A DNA stretch of 64,000 nt, from assembly GCF_049747295.1 (NCBI RefSeq), contig NZ_JBMHJM010000001.1:1054001-1118000 (forward strand). Reading direction: 5' to 3'. Below are positions 16,880 through 25,991 of this stretch, one piece after another. The DNA is from Afipia sp049747295. GTDB lineage: Bacteria > Pseudomonadota > Alphaproteobacteria > Rhizobiales > Xanthobacteraceae. The notes below the pieces were generated by a model that saw only the letters and a list, made by a program, of their open reading frames with translations, was not told the origin of the DNA and searched no databases. A program made the position numbers and the translations under genes. Each line of letters begins with the position of its first letter. Position 1 is the stretch's first letter.

Positions 16880-18208
16880 TCATCGGCGGAAGTATCGCTT
16901 TGCGCGACGCTCCGCCTCCTTGGCTGCTTCCTCCGGCGTGGCTGCACCGGTTGCAACTGCCGCGCACATCTGAATCAAGACATAGTCAGCCGCAACAGCA
17001 CCGCTGGCCGCAGATATCGGCCCCTTGTAGCCGTTCCAGTATCGGTTGTTCATCGTTTCCTTGAAGATCTTGACCTTTGGATCTCCCGACCACACCTCGC
17101 AATCGCCATAGGCCGTGAGCGGATGGGCCCAATAGCCGCTGTTGGCATTGATCCATGTTTCGTACTGCTCACGTTCAAGCATGAACTGAAGAAACGCTTT
17201 CGCCGCGTTAGGATAAGGACTGTGCTTGAACACCATGGCATTCAAGGTCAGCCCGGCCATGGGCGATGACTTCGCAAGACCGAGCGGCACTTTCTGGTGG
17301 TCGGTATCCTCGGCGAGCGCGGCTGTTGCCGGATCCTTCTTCAGCGAGAAATAGAGCGACACGCCATTCGTCGTCATCGAACAATCGCCGGCCGAATAGG
17401 CGCGATTGTTGCTGACATCGTTCCACGAGGTCACACCGGCAATCAGTGTGGGATACAATTTTTTTAAATAATTGAGCGCTGCGAGCGTTTCCTTGCTGTT
17501 GATGATGACAGCTCCCTCCTCATCAAGGAGCGACGCGTTGTGGGACCAAAGCAACCAGCTCGCAAACGTATTGCCGTCTCCCACGGCATTCCCCAGCGCG
17601 AAGCCGGCAGGCTTGCCTGCCTTGTGCAGCTTTTCACAAAGATCGAGGAAACCTGAATGATCGTCGGGGACCGACGAATATCCTGCGGCCTGGACCAGCG
17701 ACTTGCGATAAACCAGTGGGCCGCCGCTCGCGCCGAACGGCAACCCGATCCACGCGTTGCTCTTGTGGCGTTTGCCGTATTTCTCGGCCAGATACATCCA
17801 GCCGCCGTACCGCTTGCCAAGATAGTCCGCCACTTCTGTCAGCTCGATCAGCTTGTCGATATAGATATGCGGCGCGTCTGAAAATCCGATGATAATGTCC
17901 GGGCCGGCCCCGCTGTTCGCAGTCACCGCCGTCTGCTGGTTGATATCTTCCCATCCGACGAAATCGACTTTGATGTCGACCCCCGTCTTCTCCGTGAACC
18001 GCTTCGCGTTGGCGCGGAAAACATCTTCGTCGGCCTGAACAAAGCGTACCGGCCGCAGCATGCGAAGAGAAGCGCCCTTCTCGATCTTGAGATCGGGGGC
18101 AGCAACGTCCGCGACCTTGATCGCTGACTGCGCGGATGTGCCAGTGGCAGCCAAGGCGGCTGCAGATAGTCCCAGGCTCAAGGCGTCGCGACGGCTGAAA
18201 TCCTTCAT
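16880..18208 (-). CDS. ABC transporter substrate-binding protein, family 1 (Tat-exported)
   Basis: A 442-residue periplasmic binding protein of the sugar/glycerol-3-phosphate group. Its N-terminus MKDFSRRDALSLGLSAAALAATGTSAQSA is a twin-arginine signal (SRRDAL) with a cut probably after QSA. The mature part shows the two-lobe features DIIIGFSDAPHIYIDKLIELTEVADYL, WIGLPFGASGGPLVYRKSL and AAKAFLQFMLEREQYETWI. It lies 23 bp downstream of the ATPase gene. The ligand is not identifiable; the neighbouring class II aldolase would fit a sugar or sugar acid. Confidence 0.9.
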   Translation of the reverse strand: MKDFSRRDALSLGLSAAALAATGTSAQSAIKVADVAAPDLKIEKGASLRMLRPVRFVQADEDVFRANAKRFTEKTGVDIKVDFVGWEDINQQTAVTANSGAGPDIIIGFSDAPHIYIDKLIELTEVADYLGKRYGGWMYLAEKYGKRHKSNAWIGLPFGASGGPLVYRKSLVQAAGYSSVPDDHSGFLDLCEKLHKAGKPAGFALGNAVGDGNTFASWLLWSHNASLLDEEGAVIINSKETLAALNYLKKLYPTLIAGVTSWNDVSNNRAYSAGDCSMTTNGVSLYFSLKKDPATAALAEDTDHQKVPLGLAKSSPMAGLTLNAMVFKHSPYPNAAKAFLQFMLEREQYETWINANSGYWAHPLTAYGDCEVWSGDPKVKIFKETMNNRYWNGYKGPISAASGAVAADYVLIQMCAAVATGAATPEEAAKEAERRAKRYFRR

Positions 18209-18231
18209 GATGTCCTCCTTGGCATTGCTGA

Positions 18232-19284
18232 TCAGGCGGTCAGGCGTTTGCCGCTTTCCGCATCGAACAAATGAGCTTTTGTGAAATCCGGCATGATCCG
18301 AACGGTTTCTCCCGGCCGCAGGTCAAACCGCTCACGGAATGCGCAAACCAACGGCGTAGCTCCGATGTGAAGCGTGACCTGCGTCTCGGAGCCCGTCGGC
18401 TCGACCAGATGAACCTTGGCTTCGATTCCATTGTCAGGCTGAAGATGGATGTGTTCGGGACGAATGCCATAAACTGCCTGGCGTACTGCCAAATTCGCAG
18501 CAAGCGGCAGCATCGTTCCGTCAGATGTCCGAAACTGACCGCCCATCGCCTCTCCCTTGATCAGGTTCATGGCAGGCGACCCAATAAAGCTTGCGACAAA
18601 CAAATTGTCCGGCCGGTCATACAGTTCGAGGGGTGAACCGATCTGCTCGATGTTGCCGCCGTTCATCGCAACGATCTTGTCGGCCATCGTCATTGCTTCG
18701 ATCTGATCGTGGGTCACGTAAACAGTAGTGACCTTCAGACGTTGATGCAGGTCCTTGATCTCGGCCCGCATCTGCACCCGCAGCTTGGCGTCGAGATTGG
18801 AGAGCGGCTCGTCAAACAGAAACACCTGCGGGTTGCGCACGATCGCCCGACCCATGGCAACGCGTTGTCGTTGCCCTCCCGATAGTTGCCGCGGATACCG
18901 TTCCAGCAATTCTCCAAGTCCCAGAATTGCCGCCGCGCGATTGACCCTTGTCTTGACCTCGGTCGCCGGGCTGCTTGCGAGCGTCAATGAAAAAGCCATG
19001 TTGTCGAACACCGTCATGTGCGGATAAAGCGCATAGTTCTGGAACACCATGGCGATATCCCGCTCCTTGGGCGGGACATCGTTGACAACGCGCGGACCGA
19101 TACGAATTTCTCCGTTCGTAATTCGCTCCAGACCGGCGATCATTCGCAGCAAGGTGGACTTGCCGCATCCCGATGGGCCGACGAGCACAACAAACTCGCC
19201 GTCCTCGATATCGACGTTCACGCCATGCAGGACATGCACGGTTCCGAAAGCTTTCCGAACGTTTCGGATGTCGACGCTTGCCAT
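18232..19284 (-). CDS. Carbohydrate ABC transporter ATPase (UgpC/MalK type)
   Basis: A 350-residue ATPase with Walker A GPSGCGKST, Q-loop VFQNYALYPHMTVFDN, signature LSGGQRQRVAMGRAI, Walker B FLFDEPLSNLD and H-loop VTHDQ, followed from about residue 240 by the TOBE/OB regulatory domain (AVYGIRPEHIHL). It is the first gene of the transporter run on the minus strand and energises the two permeases. A palindrome at 19302-19320 lies only 18 bp upstream of its start. Confidence 0.93.
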   Translation of the reverse strand: MASVDIRNVRKAFGTVHVLHGVNVDIEDGEFVVLVGPSGCGKSTLLRMIAGLERITNGEIRIGPRVVNDVPPKERDIAMVFQNYALYPHMTVFDNMAFSLTLASSPATEVKTRVNRAAAILGLGELLERYPRQLSGGQRQRVAMGRAIVRNPQVFLFDEPLSNLDAKLRVQMRAEIKDLHQRLKVTTVYVTHDQIEAMTMADKIVAMNGGNIEQIGSPLELYDRPDNLFVASFIGSPAMNLIKGEAMGGQFRTSDGTMLPLAANLAVRQAVYGIRPEHIHLQPDNGIEAKVHLVEPTGSETQVTLHIGATPLVCAFRERFDLRPGETVRIMPDFTKAHLFDAESGKRLTA

Positions 19285-19301
19285 CGCCCCTCCCGCGAAA
19301 C

Positions 19302-19320
19302 GGCAACATTTATTGTTGCC
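19302..19320. promoter_or_regulatory. Operator candidate before the ABC transporter genes
   Basis: Perfect 7-bp arms GGCAACA and TGTTGCC around TTTAT, adjacent to the ATPase start. Further upstream at 19325-19360 come repeats of TTGTTGGT/TTGTTAGT. The CAACA/TGTTG half-sites recur in the 16-bp palindrome at 20575-20590 before the IclR gene, suggesting one regulator for both. Confidence 0.6.
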
Positions 19321-19530
19321 ATTGTTCTTGTTGGTGTTTTTGTTAGTGCTCTTGTTGGTTCGCCATCAACCTCTTGGCGGGCTGTTGACGCATCAAGGGA
19401 TTGTATCTGTCACCTTCCGCACGTCGAACCAGAACGACGGAATTTTTCATTCCGCGCAAAGAGTGACCCCTGTTAGTTGTTGAGTACGACAGGCACCCCC
19501 GTAACTCAGCACCTCGCCGCGCAGACAATT

Positions 19531-20295
19531 TTACCTCCGATAGTCTTCGCCCGATCGATTGATCAGCCGCAACAAGGCCTGCCAATCAAGCATGCCAAAC
19601 TCGTCCGAGCTGCGCATTTTCTTCATGCGGACAGCTGCGTGCTGAACGATATGTTCAGCGATCATCACCGGTGGCTCATTCAGGGTACGAGCGATGAGTT
19701 CGACCTCACACGCGCGTTCCAGAAGATAAAGTCGTTCAAACGCTCCGTGAATCGTAGGGCCAAAGGTCAGAAGCCCGTGGTTGAGCAGAACAACGGACGT
19801 GCCTTTCAGACAGCTTTGTCCCAAAGCGTCGCACTCCTCCTGCGTCGCAGGGATTCCGTACTCATGATAGACAACGTCATCGATGACATGCAATGCGTCC
19901 TGACTGATCGGCCGCAGGGCATTTCGCAACAGCGAAACACCCGCGCCGGCGCGCGTATGCGTGTGCATGATGCAATTCGCATCCGGCCGAGCCTTGTAGA
20001 TACCACTGTGAATCGTGAAGCCGGCCTTGTTGAAGCGTGCGGGGTCTCCGATGACATGTCCGTCAAGATCCATCTTGACGAGGTTCGATGCGCAGATCTC
20101 ATCAAACATGTCGCCAAGCCGATTGATAAGAAAGGTATTCGGCTCACCGGGAACCCGCGCGGACATGTGCGTCTGCAGCAAATCCGTCCAACCAAAGTGG
20201 TTGACGATGCGGTACAGCGCGGCGAGATCGCACCGTGTTTGCCATTCCGCCTCGCTCATTTCTCCGGCTTGTTGATTTGTCAGTGGCATGGACAT
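19531..20295 (-). CDS. Class II aldolase/adducin-family protein
   Basis: A 254-residue zinc-dependent aldolase-fold protein. Metal and catalytic features are IHSGIYKARPDANCIMHTHTRAG, with the paired His of MHTHT, and a third His in LLNHGLLTFG. Other family blocks are LYRIVNHFGWTDLLQTHMSARV and LINRLGDMFDEICASNLVKMD. The group includes fuculose-phosphate aldolase, ribulose-phosphate epimerase and decarboxylase-like enzymes, so the reaction cannot be fixed. It sits 246 bp upstream of the ABC ATPase on the same strand and is divergent from the IclR gene at 20687, which suggests a shared sugar-acid catabolic unit. Confidence 0.87.
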   Translation of the reverse strand: MSMPLTNQQAGEMSEAEWQTRCDLAALYRIVNHFGWTDLLQTHMSARVPGEPNTFLINRLGDMFDEICASNLVKMDLDGHVIGDPARFNKAGFTIHSGIYKARPDANCIMHTHTRAGAGVSLLRNALRPISQDALHVIDDVVYHEYGIPATQEECDALGQSCLKGTSVVLLNHGLLTFGPTIHGAFERLYLLERACEVELIARTLNEPPVMIAEHIVQHAAVRMKKMRSSDEFGMLDWQALLRLINRSGEDYRR

Positions 20296-20686
20296 GCATT
20301 TCCTCCCCGAAATCCTGAGCTTATCCGGGACAGCGTCTTGCGAAGCCGAACTGACATCGGCGCGCGTGACGATCGGACACTCCTCAGCGAATGCGGGGTC
20401 AGGCTAACGCTCTAGTGTGCGAGACATCTTGCATAATCGCCTCACGTTTTTACGGTGCGAAAATGAGACGTGCGCAACCGCAAGTGCGCCGCAACATTGT
20501 TCGAGGCCCGCTCTCCCCGCATCGCCACGATGCGGAGAGAGACTTGTAAGGCGCGACGTCACTGTGCATTATTCTCAACAATATTGTTGAAGTGCACCGC
20601 AAGATGCACGCGAGGAAACGGCAATAAGGCCTGTATGCCGAACCCGATTTCGGCGACAGCCGCTCAGTCTGGGGAGCATGAACTGT
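20296..20686. other. Divergent intergenic region, aldolase / IclR regulator
   Basis: These 391 bp have no coding frame that looks real. They hold the 16-bp palindrome listed at 20575-20590 and presumably two divergent promoters. Confidence 0.5.
20575..20590. promoter_or_regulatory. Perfect 16-bp palindrome upstream of the IclR gene
   Basis: TCAACAATATTGTTGA is fully self-complementary and lies 97 bp before the regulator start, in the region shared with the divergent aldolase gene. Its half-sites match those at 19302-19320. Autoregulation by the IclR protein and control of the aldolase/ABC genes is the simplest reading. Confidence 0.65.
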
Positions 20687-21562
20687 ATGCCTGTTCACCA
20701 AAATCGCTCTGTTGGACGAACGCTGACAATCCTCGAGCTTCTCGGCAATACAAACAAGGCACTGACCCTGACGGAAATTGCCCGCGCGGCCGATCTGGAC
20801 GCCAGCACGGTGTACCGGATTTTACGTGTGCTCTGCAGCCGCGGCTTCGTTTACCGTATCGATGCCACGCGCCGGTATGTGTTGAGCCTGAACGCATTTC
20901 GCTTGGGCAGCCCCGACCGGGTGGTCCAAGGTATCGGTAACCGGGCGCGCATGAGCCTGCTCCGCCTTGCCAAGGAACTGAACGAAACCATCCGCATGGC
21001 TGTCCTCGAAGGAGCCGAGGCTCGCTTTTGCGCTGAAGCGGGCGTCGCCAAACCTGGCCTGCAAATGCTGGGAGCGATGGTCGACGCCCATGCGTCTGCG
21101 GCCGGAAAGGCGCTTCTGGCCTGGCGCTCGCGCGCGGAAATCGAGCTGCTCTATCGCGGCCGTCGCATGCATAGCTACACCGACCGAACCCTGAAGAATG
21201 TACCTGCTCTTCTCAATGAACTTGCCGCTGTCCGTACACGCGGTTGGGCGATGTGCGACGGCGAAGGCTTACTCGCGGGTGATCGCGCACTGGCGGCACC
21301 CTGCTTCGACAGCAAAGGACAGGTACGATTTTCCATCGCAATTGCCAGTACCCGCAAGCGACTACCGCCCAACCGGGATAAAGAGTGCCTACCGAAACTT
21401 CTGGCAACCACTCAGGAAATTTCAGACACGCTTGGACTGCTCGGTAGCGACTGGAGTGCGCAGGAGTTCACCGACTACACGCAAGCCGCCGCCAATTACA
21501 GCCTCGCAGCTCAGCAGCAAACGGCTTCCGCACGGGTCCGGAGCGCCAACGGCAGGGTCTGA
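20687..21562 (+). CDS. IclR-family transcriptional regulator
   Basis: The roughly 291-residue protein has a winged HTH at about residues 10-75 (SVGRTLTILELLGNTNKALTLTEIARAADLDASTVYRILRVL) and an IclR effector domain (FCAEAGVAKPGLQMLGAMVDAHASAAGKALLA, TRGWAMCDGEGLLAGDRALAAPCFD). The start is taken as ATG 20687, 10 nt after GGGGAG; an ATG at 20678 lies only 1 nt from that site. It is convergent with the SDR gene and divergent from the class II aldolase gene. Effector unknown. Confidence 0.87.
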   Translation: MPVHQNRSVGRTLTILELLGNTNKALTLTEIARAADLDASTVYRILRVLCSRGFVYRIDATRRYVLSLNAFRLGSPDRVVQGIGNRARMSLLRLAKELNETIRMAVLEGAEARFCAEAGVAKPGLQMLGAMVDAHASAAGKALLAWRSRAEIELLYRGRRMHSYTDRTLKNVPALLNELAAVRTRGWAMCDGEGLLAGDRALAAPCFDSKGQVRFSIAIASTRKRLPPNRDKECLPKLLATTQEISDTLGLLGSDWSAQEFTDYTQAAANYSLAAQQQTASARVRSANGRV

Positions 21563-21587
21563 CAACCTAAAGCCGCACCGCCGCTGG

Positions 21588-22349
21588 CTAAAGCTTCCGT
21601 CCCAGCGCTGCGACATAGCCGCGATTCCAGGTCGGGGTCAGCCACACTTCATTCATGGTCACGCCTGGCGCCAAACAGGCGATGTATCGGATCATGTCGC
21701 CGCAATGTTCCGGCTGCAGCATCCGCGCGAGATCCTCATCCGACAGCGGGTTCGGCCGGTTCTTGAGAATGGGCGTGTTCACTTCGCCCGGACAGAAAGC
21801 GGTGCTGCGAATGTTATTGATGCACTCTTCGACATTGATGCTGTGACTCATCGCGACGACTGCATGCTTGGCCGCAATATAGCCCGGTCCAGCCATGGGG
21901 CCGATATTCCGGCCAGACATGGAAGATGTATGAATCATCTGACCACCGCCCTGAGCTCGCATGACCGGCAACACCGCACGGGCGCAGTTGAAGGCCGATG
22001 TTAGATTGCCCTGAACAAGCGCATCGATGCCTGATGAACTTAGTTTGCCCCAGCTCCGCTCCTGGATGTTCACGCCCGCATTGTTGACCAGAATGTCGAT
22101 CCGACCGAACTTCTCGGCAGTTCGCTTGACCACGCCATCGATGGCAGACGCATCGGTGAGATCCGCGGCTTCCACCTCGGCCGTCCCGCCATTTGCCTGA
22201 ATACGAGCGGCCAGCGACTGCAGCGGCTCTTTTCGCCGTCCCGTGACAACGAGGGTAGCCCCCTCTTCGGCCAACGCCAGCGCAGCTGCTTCTCCGATGC
22301 CGCTGCCCGCCCCCGTAACCCACGCAACCTGTCCGCTCAACTTACCCAT
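21588..22349 (-). CDS. SDR-family NAD(P)-dependent oxidoreductase
   Basis: A classical 253-residue short-chain dehydrogenase. It has the cofactor motif TGAGSGIG at residues 12-19, NNAGV, the catalytic Ser in HTSSMSGRN and the YxxxK motif as YIAAKHA. It is the last gene of the minus-strand run that begins with the LivK-like gene at 29838 and lies 58 bp after the hydroxyacid dehydrogenase gene. RKEP after the second strand might favour NADP, but cofactor choice is unsure. Substrate unknown. Confidence 0.9.
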   Translation of the reverse strand: MGKLSGQVAWVTGAGSGIGEAAALALAEEGATLVVTGRRKEPLQSLAARIQANGGTAEVEAADLTDASAIDGVVKRTAEKFGRIDILVNNAGVNIQERSWGKLSSSGIDALVQGNLTSAFNCARAVLPVMRAQGGGQMIHTSSMSGRNIGPMAGPGYIAAKHAVVAMSHSINVEECINNIRSTAFCPGEVNTPILKNRPNPLSDEDLARMLQPEHCGDMIRYIACLAPGVTMNEVWLTPTWNRGYVAALGRKL

Positions 22350-22407
22350 AATCTCTCCGGCCTTCCGACTTCAAAAGCAGAATCCAATGATCACGACGGG
22401 GCTCGGC

Positions 22408-23451
22408 TCAGCTGTTTGGACCGCGATCCAAGCCAATCGGCTGCCACCGACGCAGGTTGGTATTTTGCAGGACCGAAGGATTCACGCAACTCATTGGCCA
22501 TAGACCCGACAAAACGAGTGACAATTCGTAGCCGACCCGTCGCTTGCGGGCCTCATCGAAGCGGGCCGACGCGGATGCAACGTGAGCCGAGAGTGTGACG
22601 TTGTCCATGCTCAAGAGCGGATTGTTGTGCGACGGCGGCTCCTTGTAGAGAACGTCGAGCGCCGCGTGGGCGATCCATCCCTCCTGCAAGGCTTTGATCA
22701 TTGCCTCTTCGTCAACGGTCGTGCCACGGCCCGTGTTGATGAAGATGGCGGACGGCTTCATCTGCCGGAAATGTTGCTCGCCCAGCATCTGATGGACTTC
22801 GGGCCGCGCCGGCGCATGCATTGAGACGAAGTCGGATTGCGACAGAACCTCCGACAATGTCGCGGGCAGGACGCCGTACTCCGACAGCAACGTTTCTTCG
22901 ATGAACGGATCATAGGCGACCATGCGAAGGCCGAATGGCGCCGCGCGCCGGGCAACCGCTCGTGCAACACGCCCGAAAGAAATGAAGCCCAAGGTTTGCC
23001 CCGCCAGCCGGGGAATTTTCAATAACGCCGGGCGGCCTTCAGCCCACCGGCCATCTCTCGCCATCCTGTCCTGGACCACCACCCGCCGGAATCCCGCAAG
23101 CAACAGGGCCATAGCGTGGTCGGCGACTTCTTCAATAAACGTGTCCGGGATATTGGTGACAGGAATGCCGCGAACGGTGGCGGCTTTCACGTCGACGCTG
23201 TCAACACCGACGCTGCCGAGCGTGATGACCTTGCAGTTTTCCAGACTGTCGATGATTTGTTTCGACATCCGAATGCCCTTTGCATAGATGGCATCGGCAT
23301 TCTTAGCCGCGGCTATGAAGCCCGCTTCATCGGTTGGGGCTTCGACAATCTCTGCGCCGAGGGGAGTCAGCGCTTCGCTCTCCAGTGCATAGCCGCCGCC
23401 GGCCACCGTGAAGCTCGCACCGGCCGGTGTAACAACCCTGAACTTCGCCAT
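22408..23451 (-). CDS. D-isomer-specific 2-hydroxyacid dehydrogenase (CtBP/PGDH-like)
   Basis: A 347-residue NAD-dependent dehydrogenase that would interconvert a 2-keto acid and a D-2-hydroxy acid. The catalytic Arg (NTGRGTTVDE), Glu (LYKEPP) and His (SAHVAS) are all present. The dinucleotide loop reads LGFISFGRVARA, with Ser158 where the first glycine of the usual GFG turn stands, which is uncommon. The C-terminus is slightly extended past the normal end. It lies 189 bp downstream of an alpha/beta hydrolase gene in the same direction, within the catabolic tail of the Liv transporter operon. Confidence 0.87.
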   Translation of the reverse strand: MAKFRVVTPAGASFTVAGGGYALESEALTPLGAEIVEAPTDEAGFIAAAKNADAIYAKGIRMSKQIIDSLENCKVITLGSVGVDSVDVKAATVRGIPVTNIPDTFIEEVADHAMALLLAGFRRVVVQDRMARDGRWAEGRPALLKIPRLAGQTLGFISFGRVARAVARRAAPFGLRMVAYDPFIEETLLSEYGVLPATLSEVLSQSDFVSMHAPARPEVHQMLGEQHFRQMKPSAIFINTGRGTTVDEEAMIKALQEGWIAHAALDVLYKEPPSHNNPLLSMDNVTLSAHVASASARFDEARKRRVGYELSLVLSGLWPMSCVNPSVLQNTNLRRWQPIGLDRGPNS

Positions 23452-23640
23452 TCTTTTTCTCCGTTCGGCCGTCCATACCGAGGCGAAGCTAGCGACAGCC
23501 GAGCTGCAGGGTCAACGCGTTGCGCTTGAGCTTTGCAATCCGTGAAAGTGCGCGTCGGGTAACAGCCTCAGGGCTGTCGATCAGCCTGCCAGTGCTGCAC
23601 CATTCGCACGGCATCAGCCTCGCATGCTTAGCGAGACAAT

Positions 23641-24441
23641 TTACCCGGAATGGGCTGCAAGCCACGCCTCCAGTTCAGCCATAAACCTGGCGGGCTCCTC
23701 CATGGGGAAGAAGTGGCTGCACCCGTTGAACATCACCGTACGGGAATTGGTCAGTCGCTCTGACATCCACGACGTACAGGTCGGAGAGCAGATGGGATCC
23801 TGCGCGCCGCCCATGATCAGGACCGGTAGCTTGATGGATGACAATCGGTCGAGTGTATCGTGCTCCAGGCACGCCCAATTCTGGCGAACGTAACAAGCCG
23901 GAAGTCGCGTCTCCCCGCCGATCAGATTGAGGATGCGCGCAATCTGCTCTGGCTCTTTGTTATAATAGGCGCTTCCGACGAAATTCTGGATAGAGTGCTT
24001 GGCGTGATCGGACCAGCTGCCCCGCCACTCGAGCACTTCGCGCATGTTCGTCAGAACGCGGACACCCAAAGGATCAAGCCTGGCGAACGACGCACACAGG
24101 ATCAGCGACCGAACCAGATCGGGCCGCTCAAGCGTCATGTGCTGCGCGATGGCGCCTCCCATCGACCGCCCTACAACGTTCGCGCCGGAAATACCCAGCG
24201 CGTCCATCAGGCCGATCGTGTCGTGGGCCATGTCACGCGTGCTGATCGGTTCATCGACCTGGGTGCTTTTGCCCGCACCGCGGTTGTCGAAGACGATGAC
24301 CCGGTAACGGTCGCGAAGAGCTTTCACCTGAGCCGTCCACCCACTTAGGTCTCCGGCAAGGCCGTGAATGAAAACGATGGGCGTACCCTGTCCCTCATCC
24401 AGGTAATTTAGATCATAGCGGCCAACACGAATGCTCGGCAT
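23641..24441 (-). CDS. Alpha/beta hydrolase (enol-lactonase or C-C hydrolase-like)
   Basis: A 266-residue alpha/beta hydrolase with a complete triad: S93 in the nucleophile elbow GRSMGG, Asp in GGAQDPICS and His in NGCSHFFPME. The oxyanion motif is FIHGLAG and the core carries DNRGAGKS. It most resembles 3-oxoadipate enol-lactonase and meta-cleavage hydrolases, but the exact reaction cannot be read. It starts 9 bp after the second hydrolase gene (24451-25260), and the pair follows LivF by 11 bp, so all are probably one transcript with the transporter. Confidence 0.87.
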   Translation of the reverse strand: MPSIRVGRYDLNYLDEGQGTPIVFIHGLAGDLSGWTAQVKALRDRYRVIVFDNRGAGKSTQVDEPISTRDMAHDTIGLMDALGISGANVVGRSMGGAIAQHMTLERPDLVRSLILCASFARLDPLGVRVLTNMREVLEWRGSWSDHAKHSIQNFVGSAYYNKEPEQIARILNLIGGETRLPACYVRQNWACLEHDTLDRLSSIKLPVLIMGGAQDPICSPTCTSWMSERLTNSRTVMFNGCSHFFPMEEPARFMAELEAWLAAHSG

Positions 24442-24450
24442 CTCTCGACC

Positions 24451-25260
24451 TTATGCTTCAGTCTTCGGACGCGACTGTTGCTTTAAACCAAGAAATCCGG
24501 AAATCGCATCAATGAACGACTCCGGCGCCTGAGCCATCGGGGCATGGCCGCAATTAGGCATTTCAACGAGCTTTGCGCTCGGGATCGCCGCAGCGAGATC
24601 GCGAGACATCACAGGCGGCGTAGCAACATCAAGTTCACCGACGACAACCAGCGTGGGGTTGGAAATTGTCCCGACACGCCCGCTCAAGTCGAGCGCAGCA
24701 AGGGCCTGGCAAGCCTCCGCGAAGAACTCCGGGTTGGTCTTGACCAGCGCTGCCCGACGCTCAGCAACCACATCAGGATGAGCCGCAATGAAGTCTTCGG
24801 GGAAAAGACGCTTCATCGCGACATCGACTACGCTCTCCATGCCATTTTTCCGAACCTGTTCGGCCATCGCATAGAACGCCTGTTTGCCAGGGTCAGGAAA
24901 ACCAACGCCGGTATCTGCCAGGACGAGCCGATCGAACCGCGCGCCATGGCGAACGGCCAAGGTACTGGCAACGAAGCCGCCAAAGCCATTACCCAACACG
25001 TCGGCCGTGTTCCTGAGATCAAGTGCGTCGAACAGAAGGGCGATGCGATCGGCGATCCCTTCGATCGTCGCACCCGCAGACGAAGAATTTCCAAAACCGG
25101 GAAGATCCGGCACGATCACCCTGCGCTCCCGGGCCAGAGCTGGCACAACCCGATCGAAGATCGAGCGATCCGCAAGCAGGGAATGCAGGAGAAGCAGCGG
25201 CTTGCCGGCGCCGGTATCGACAACGTCAAGCGTTCCTTCGCTCAGTTTAATGGAAGCCAT
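24451..25260 (-). CDS. Alpha/beta hydrolase-fold protein lacking the nucleophilic serine
   Basis: The 269-residue protein has the alpha/beta hydrolase core (LLLHSLLADRSIFDRVVPAL, PDLPGFGNSS), the acid residue in GELDVATPP and the His in PNCGHAPMA. The nucleophile elbow reads LGNGFGGF, with Gly92 (codon GGC) in place of the serine expected in GxSxGG. As a hydrolase it should be inactive unless another residue serves; cofactor-free oxygenases and non-catalytic partners of this fold are possible. It sits directly between LivF and an intact hydrolase, so it may act together with that protein. Confidence 0.82.
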   Translation of the reverse strand: MASIKLSEGTLDVVDTGAGKPLLLLHSLLADRSIFDRVVPALARERRVIVPDLPGFGNSSSAGATIEGIADRIALLFDALDLRNTADVLGNGFGGFVASTLAVRHGARFDRLVLADTGVGFPDPGKQAFYAMAEQVRKNGMESVVDVAMKRLFPEDFIAAHPDVVAERRAALVKTNPEFFAEACQALAALDLSGRVGTISNPTLVVVGELDVATPPVMSRDLAAAIPSAKLVEMPNCGHAPMAQAPESFIDAISGFLGLKQQSRPKTEA

Positions 25261-25271
25261 GCCTCACCTCT

Positions 25272-25991
25272 TTAGTAGACGCCGAGCAACTGCTCGATGA
25301 GTTTTTCATTGGACCGGAATGACTCGACGCTTCCCGCGTGAGCCAACCGGCCGCTATTTAAAACAAGGACCTCGTCCGCGATTTCCATCGCAAGCTTGAT
25401 GTTCTGCTCGACAAGAATGATCGAAAGTCCGCTCTCTCTCAGCCGTTTCAGAACAGCGGCAACTTCAGCGATGATCTGCGGCGCCAACCCTTCCGAGGGC
25501 TCATCGAGCAGCAGAAGCCGCGGATTGGTCATCAATGCCCGGCTGATCGCGAGCATCTGCTGCTCGCCTCCCGACAAAGATCCGGCGAGCTGCCGATGGC
25601 GCTCCTCCAGCCGCGGAAACGCCGAATAGACATCATCCAGCGTCCAGCCGGTCTGCGCGGCGGTGCGGTTGCGTCGCGCCGCGACCGTCAGATTTTCGTA
25701 AACCGTCAGAGACGGAAAGATGCGCCGTCCCTGCGGAACGAGGCCAATTCCCCGGATCGAAATCGTCTCCGGCGTCAGTCCCGAGATGGATTGGCCGAAC
25801 AGATCGATCTTTTTGGCCTGCGCGCGGACAAGGCCAACGATAGCGCTGATGCAAGTCGACTTGCCGGCACCGTTTCGCCCCAGCAATCCAAGCACCTGTC
25901 CTTCTTTCAGGCGAAACGAAAGATCATGCAGGATATGGCTCTCGCCATAAAACGCATTCAACCCGTTGATCGAGAGCGCATCAGTGGCCAA
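25272..25991 (-). CDS. livF: Branched-chain-type ABC transporter ATPase LivF
   Basis: A 239-residue ATPase with Walker A GRNGAGKS, signature LSGGEQQMLAISRAL, Walker B LLLLDEPSEGL and the LivF-type QRRIFPSLTVYENL block (PQGRRIFPS). The start is taken as TTG 25991, which has a full AAGGAGG 6 nt upstream and overlaps the end of livG by 11 bp; a longer in-frame start at 26045 lies deep in livG and is rejected. It partners LivG, LivM and LivH encoded upstream. The name follows the family; the real substrate is unlikely to be an amino acid given the downstream catabolic genes. Confidence 0.9.
   Translation of the reverse strand: MATDALSINGLNAFYGESHILHDLSFRLKEGQVLGLLGRNGAGKSTCISAIVGLVRAQAKKIDLFGQSISGLTPETISIRGIGLVPQGRRIFPSLTVYENLTVAARRNRTAAQTGWTLDDVYSAFPRLEERHRQLAGSLSGGEQQMLAISRALMTNPRLLLLDEPSEGLAPQIIAEVAAVLKRLRESGLSIILVEQNIKLAMEIADEVLVLNSGRLAHAGSVESFRSNEKLIEQLLGVY

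Noticed and set aside
19321..19360. TTGTTGGT-like repeats as a CRISPR or tandem array
   Set aside because: Units are only 8-12 bp, irregular and few; they are better seen as a low-complexity promoter region.
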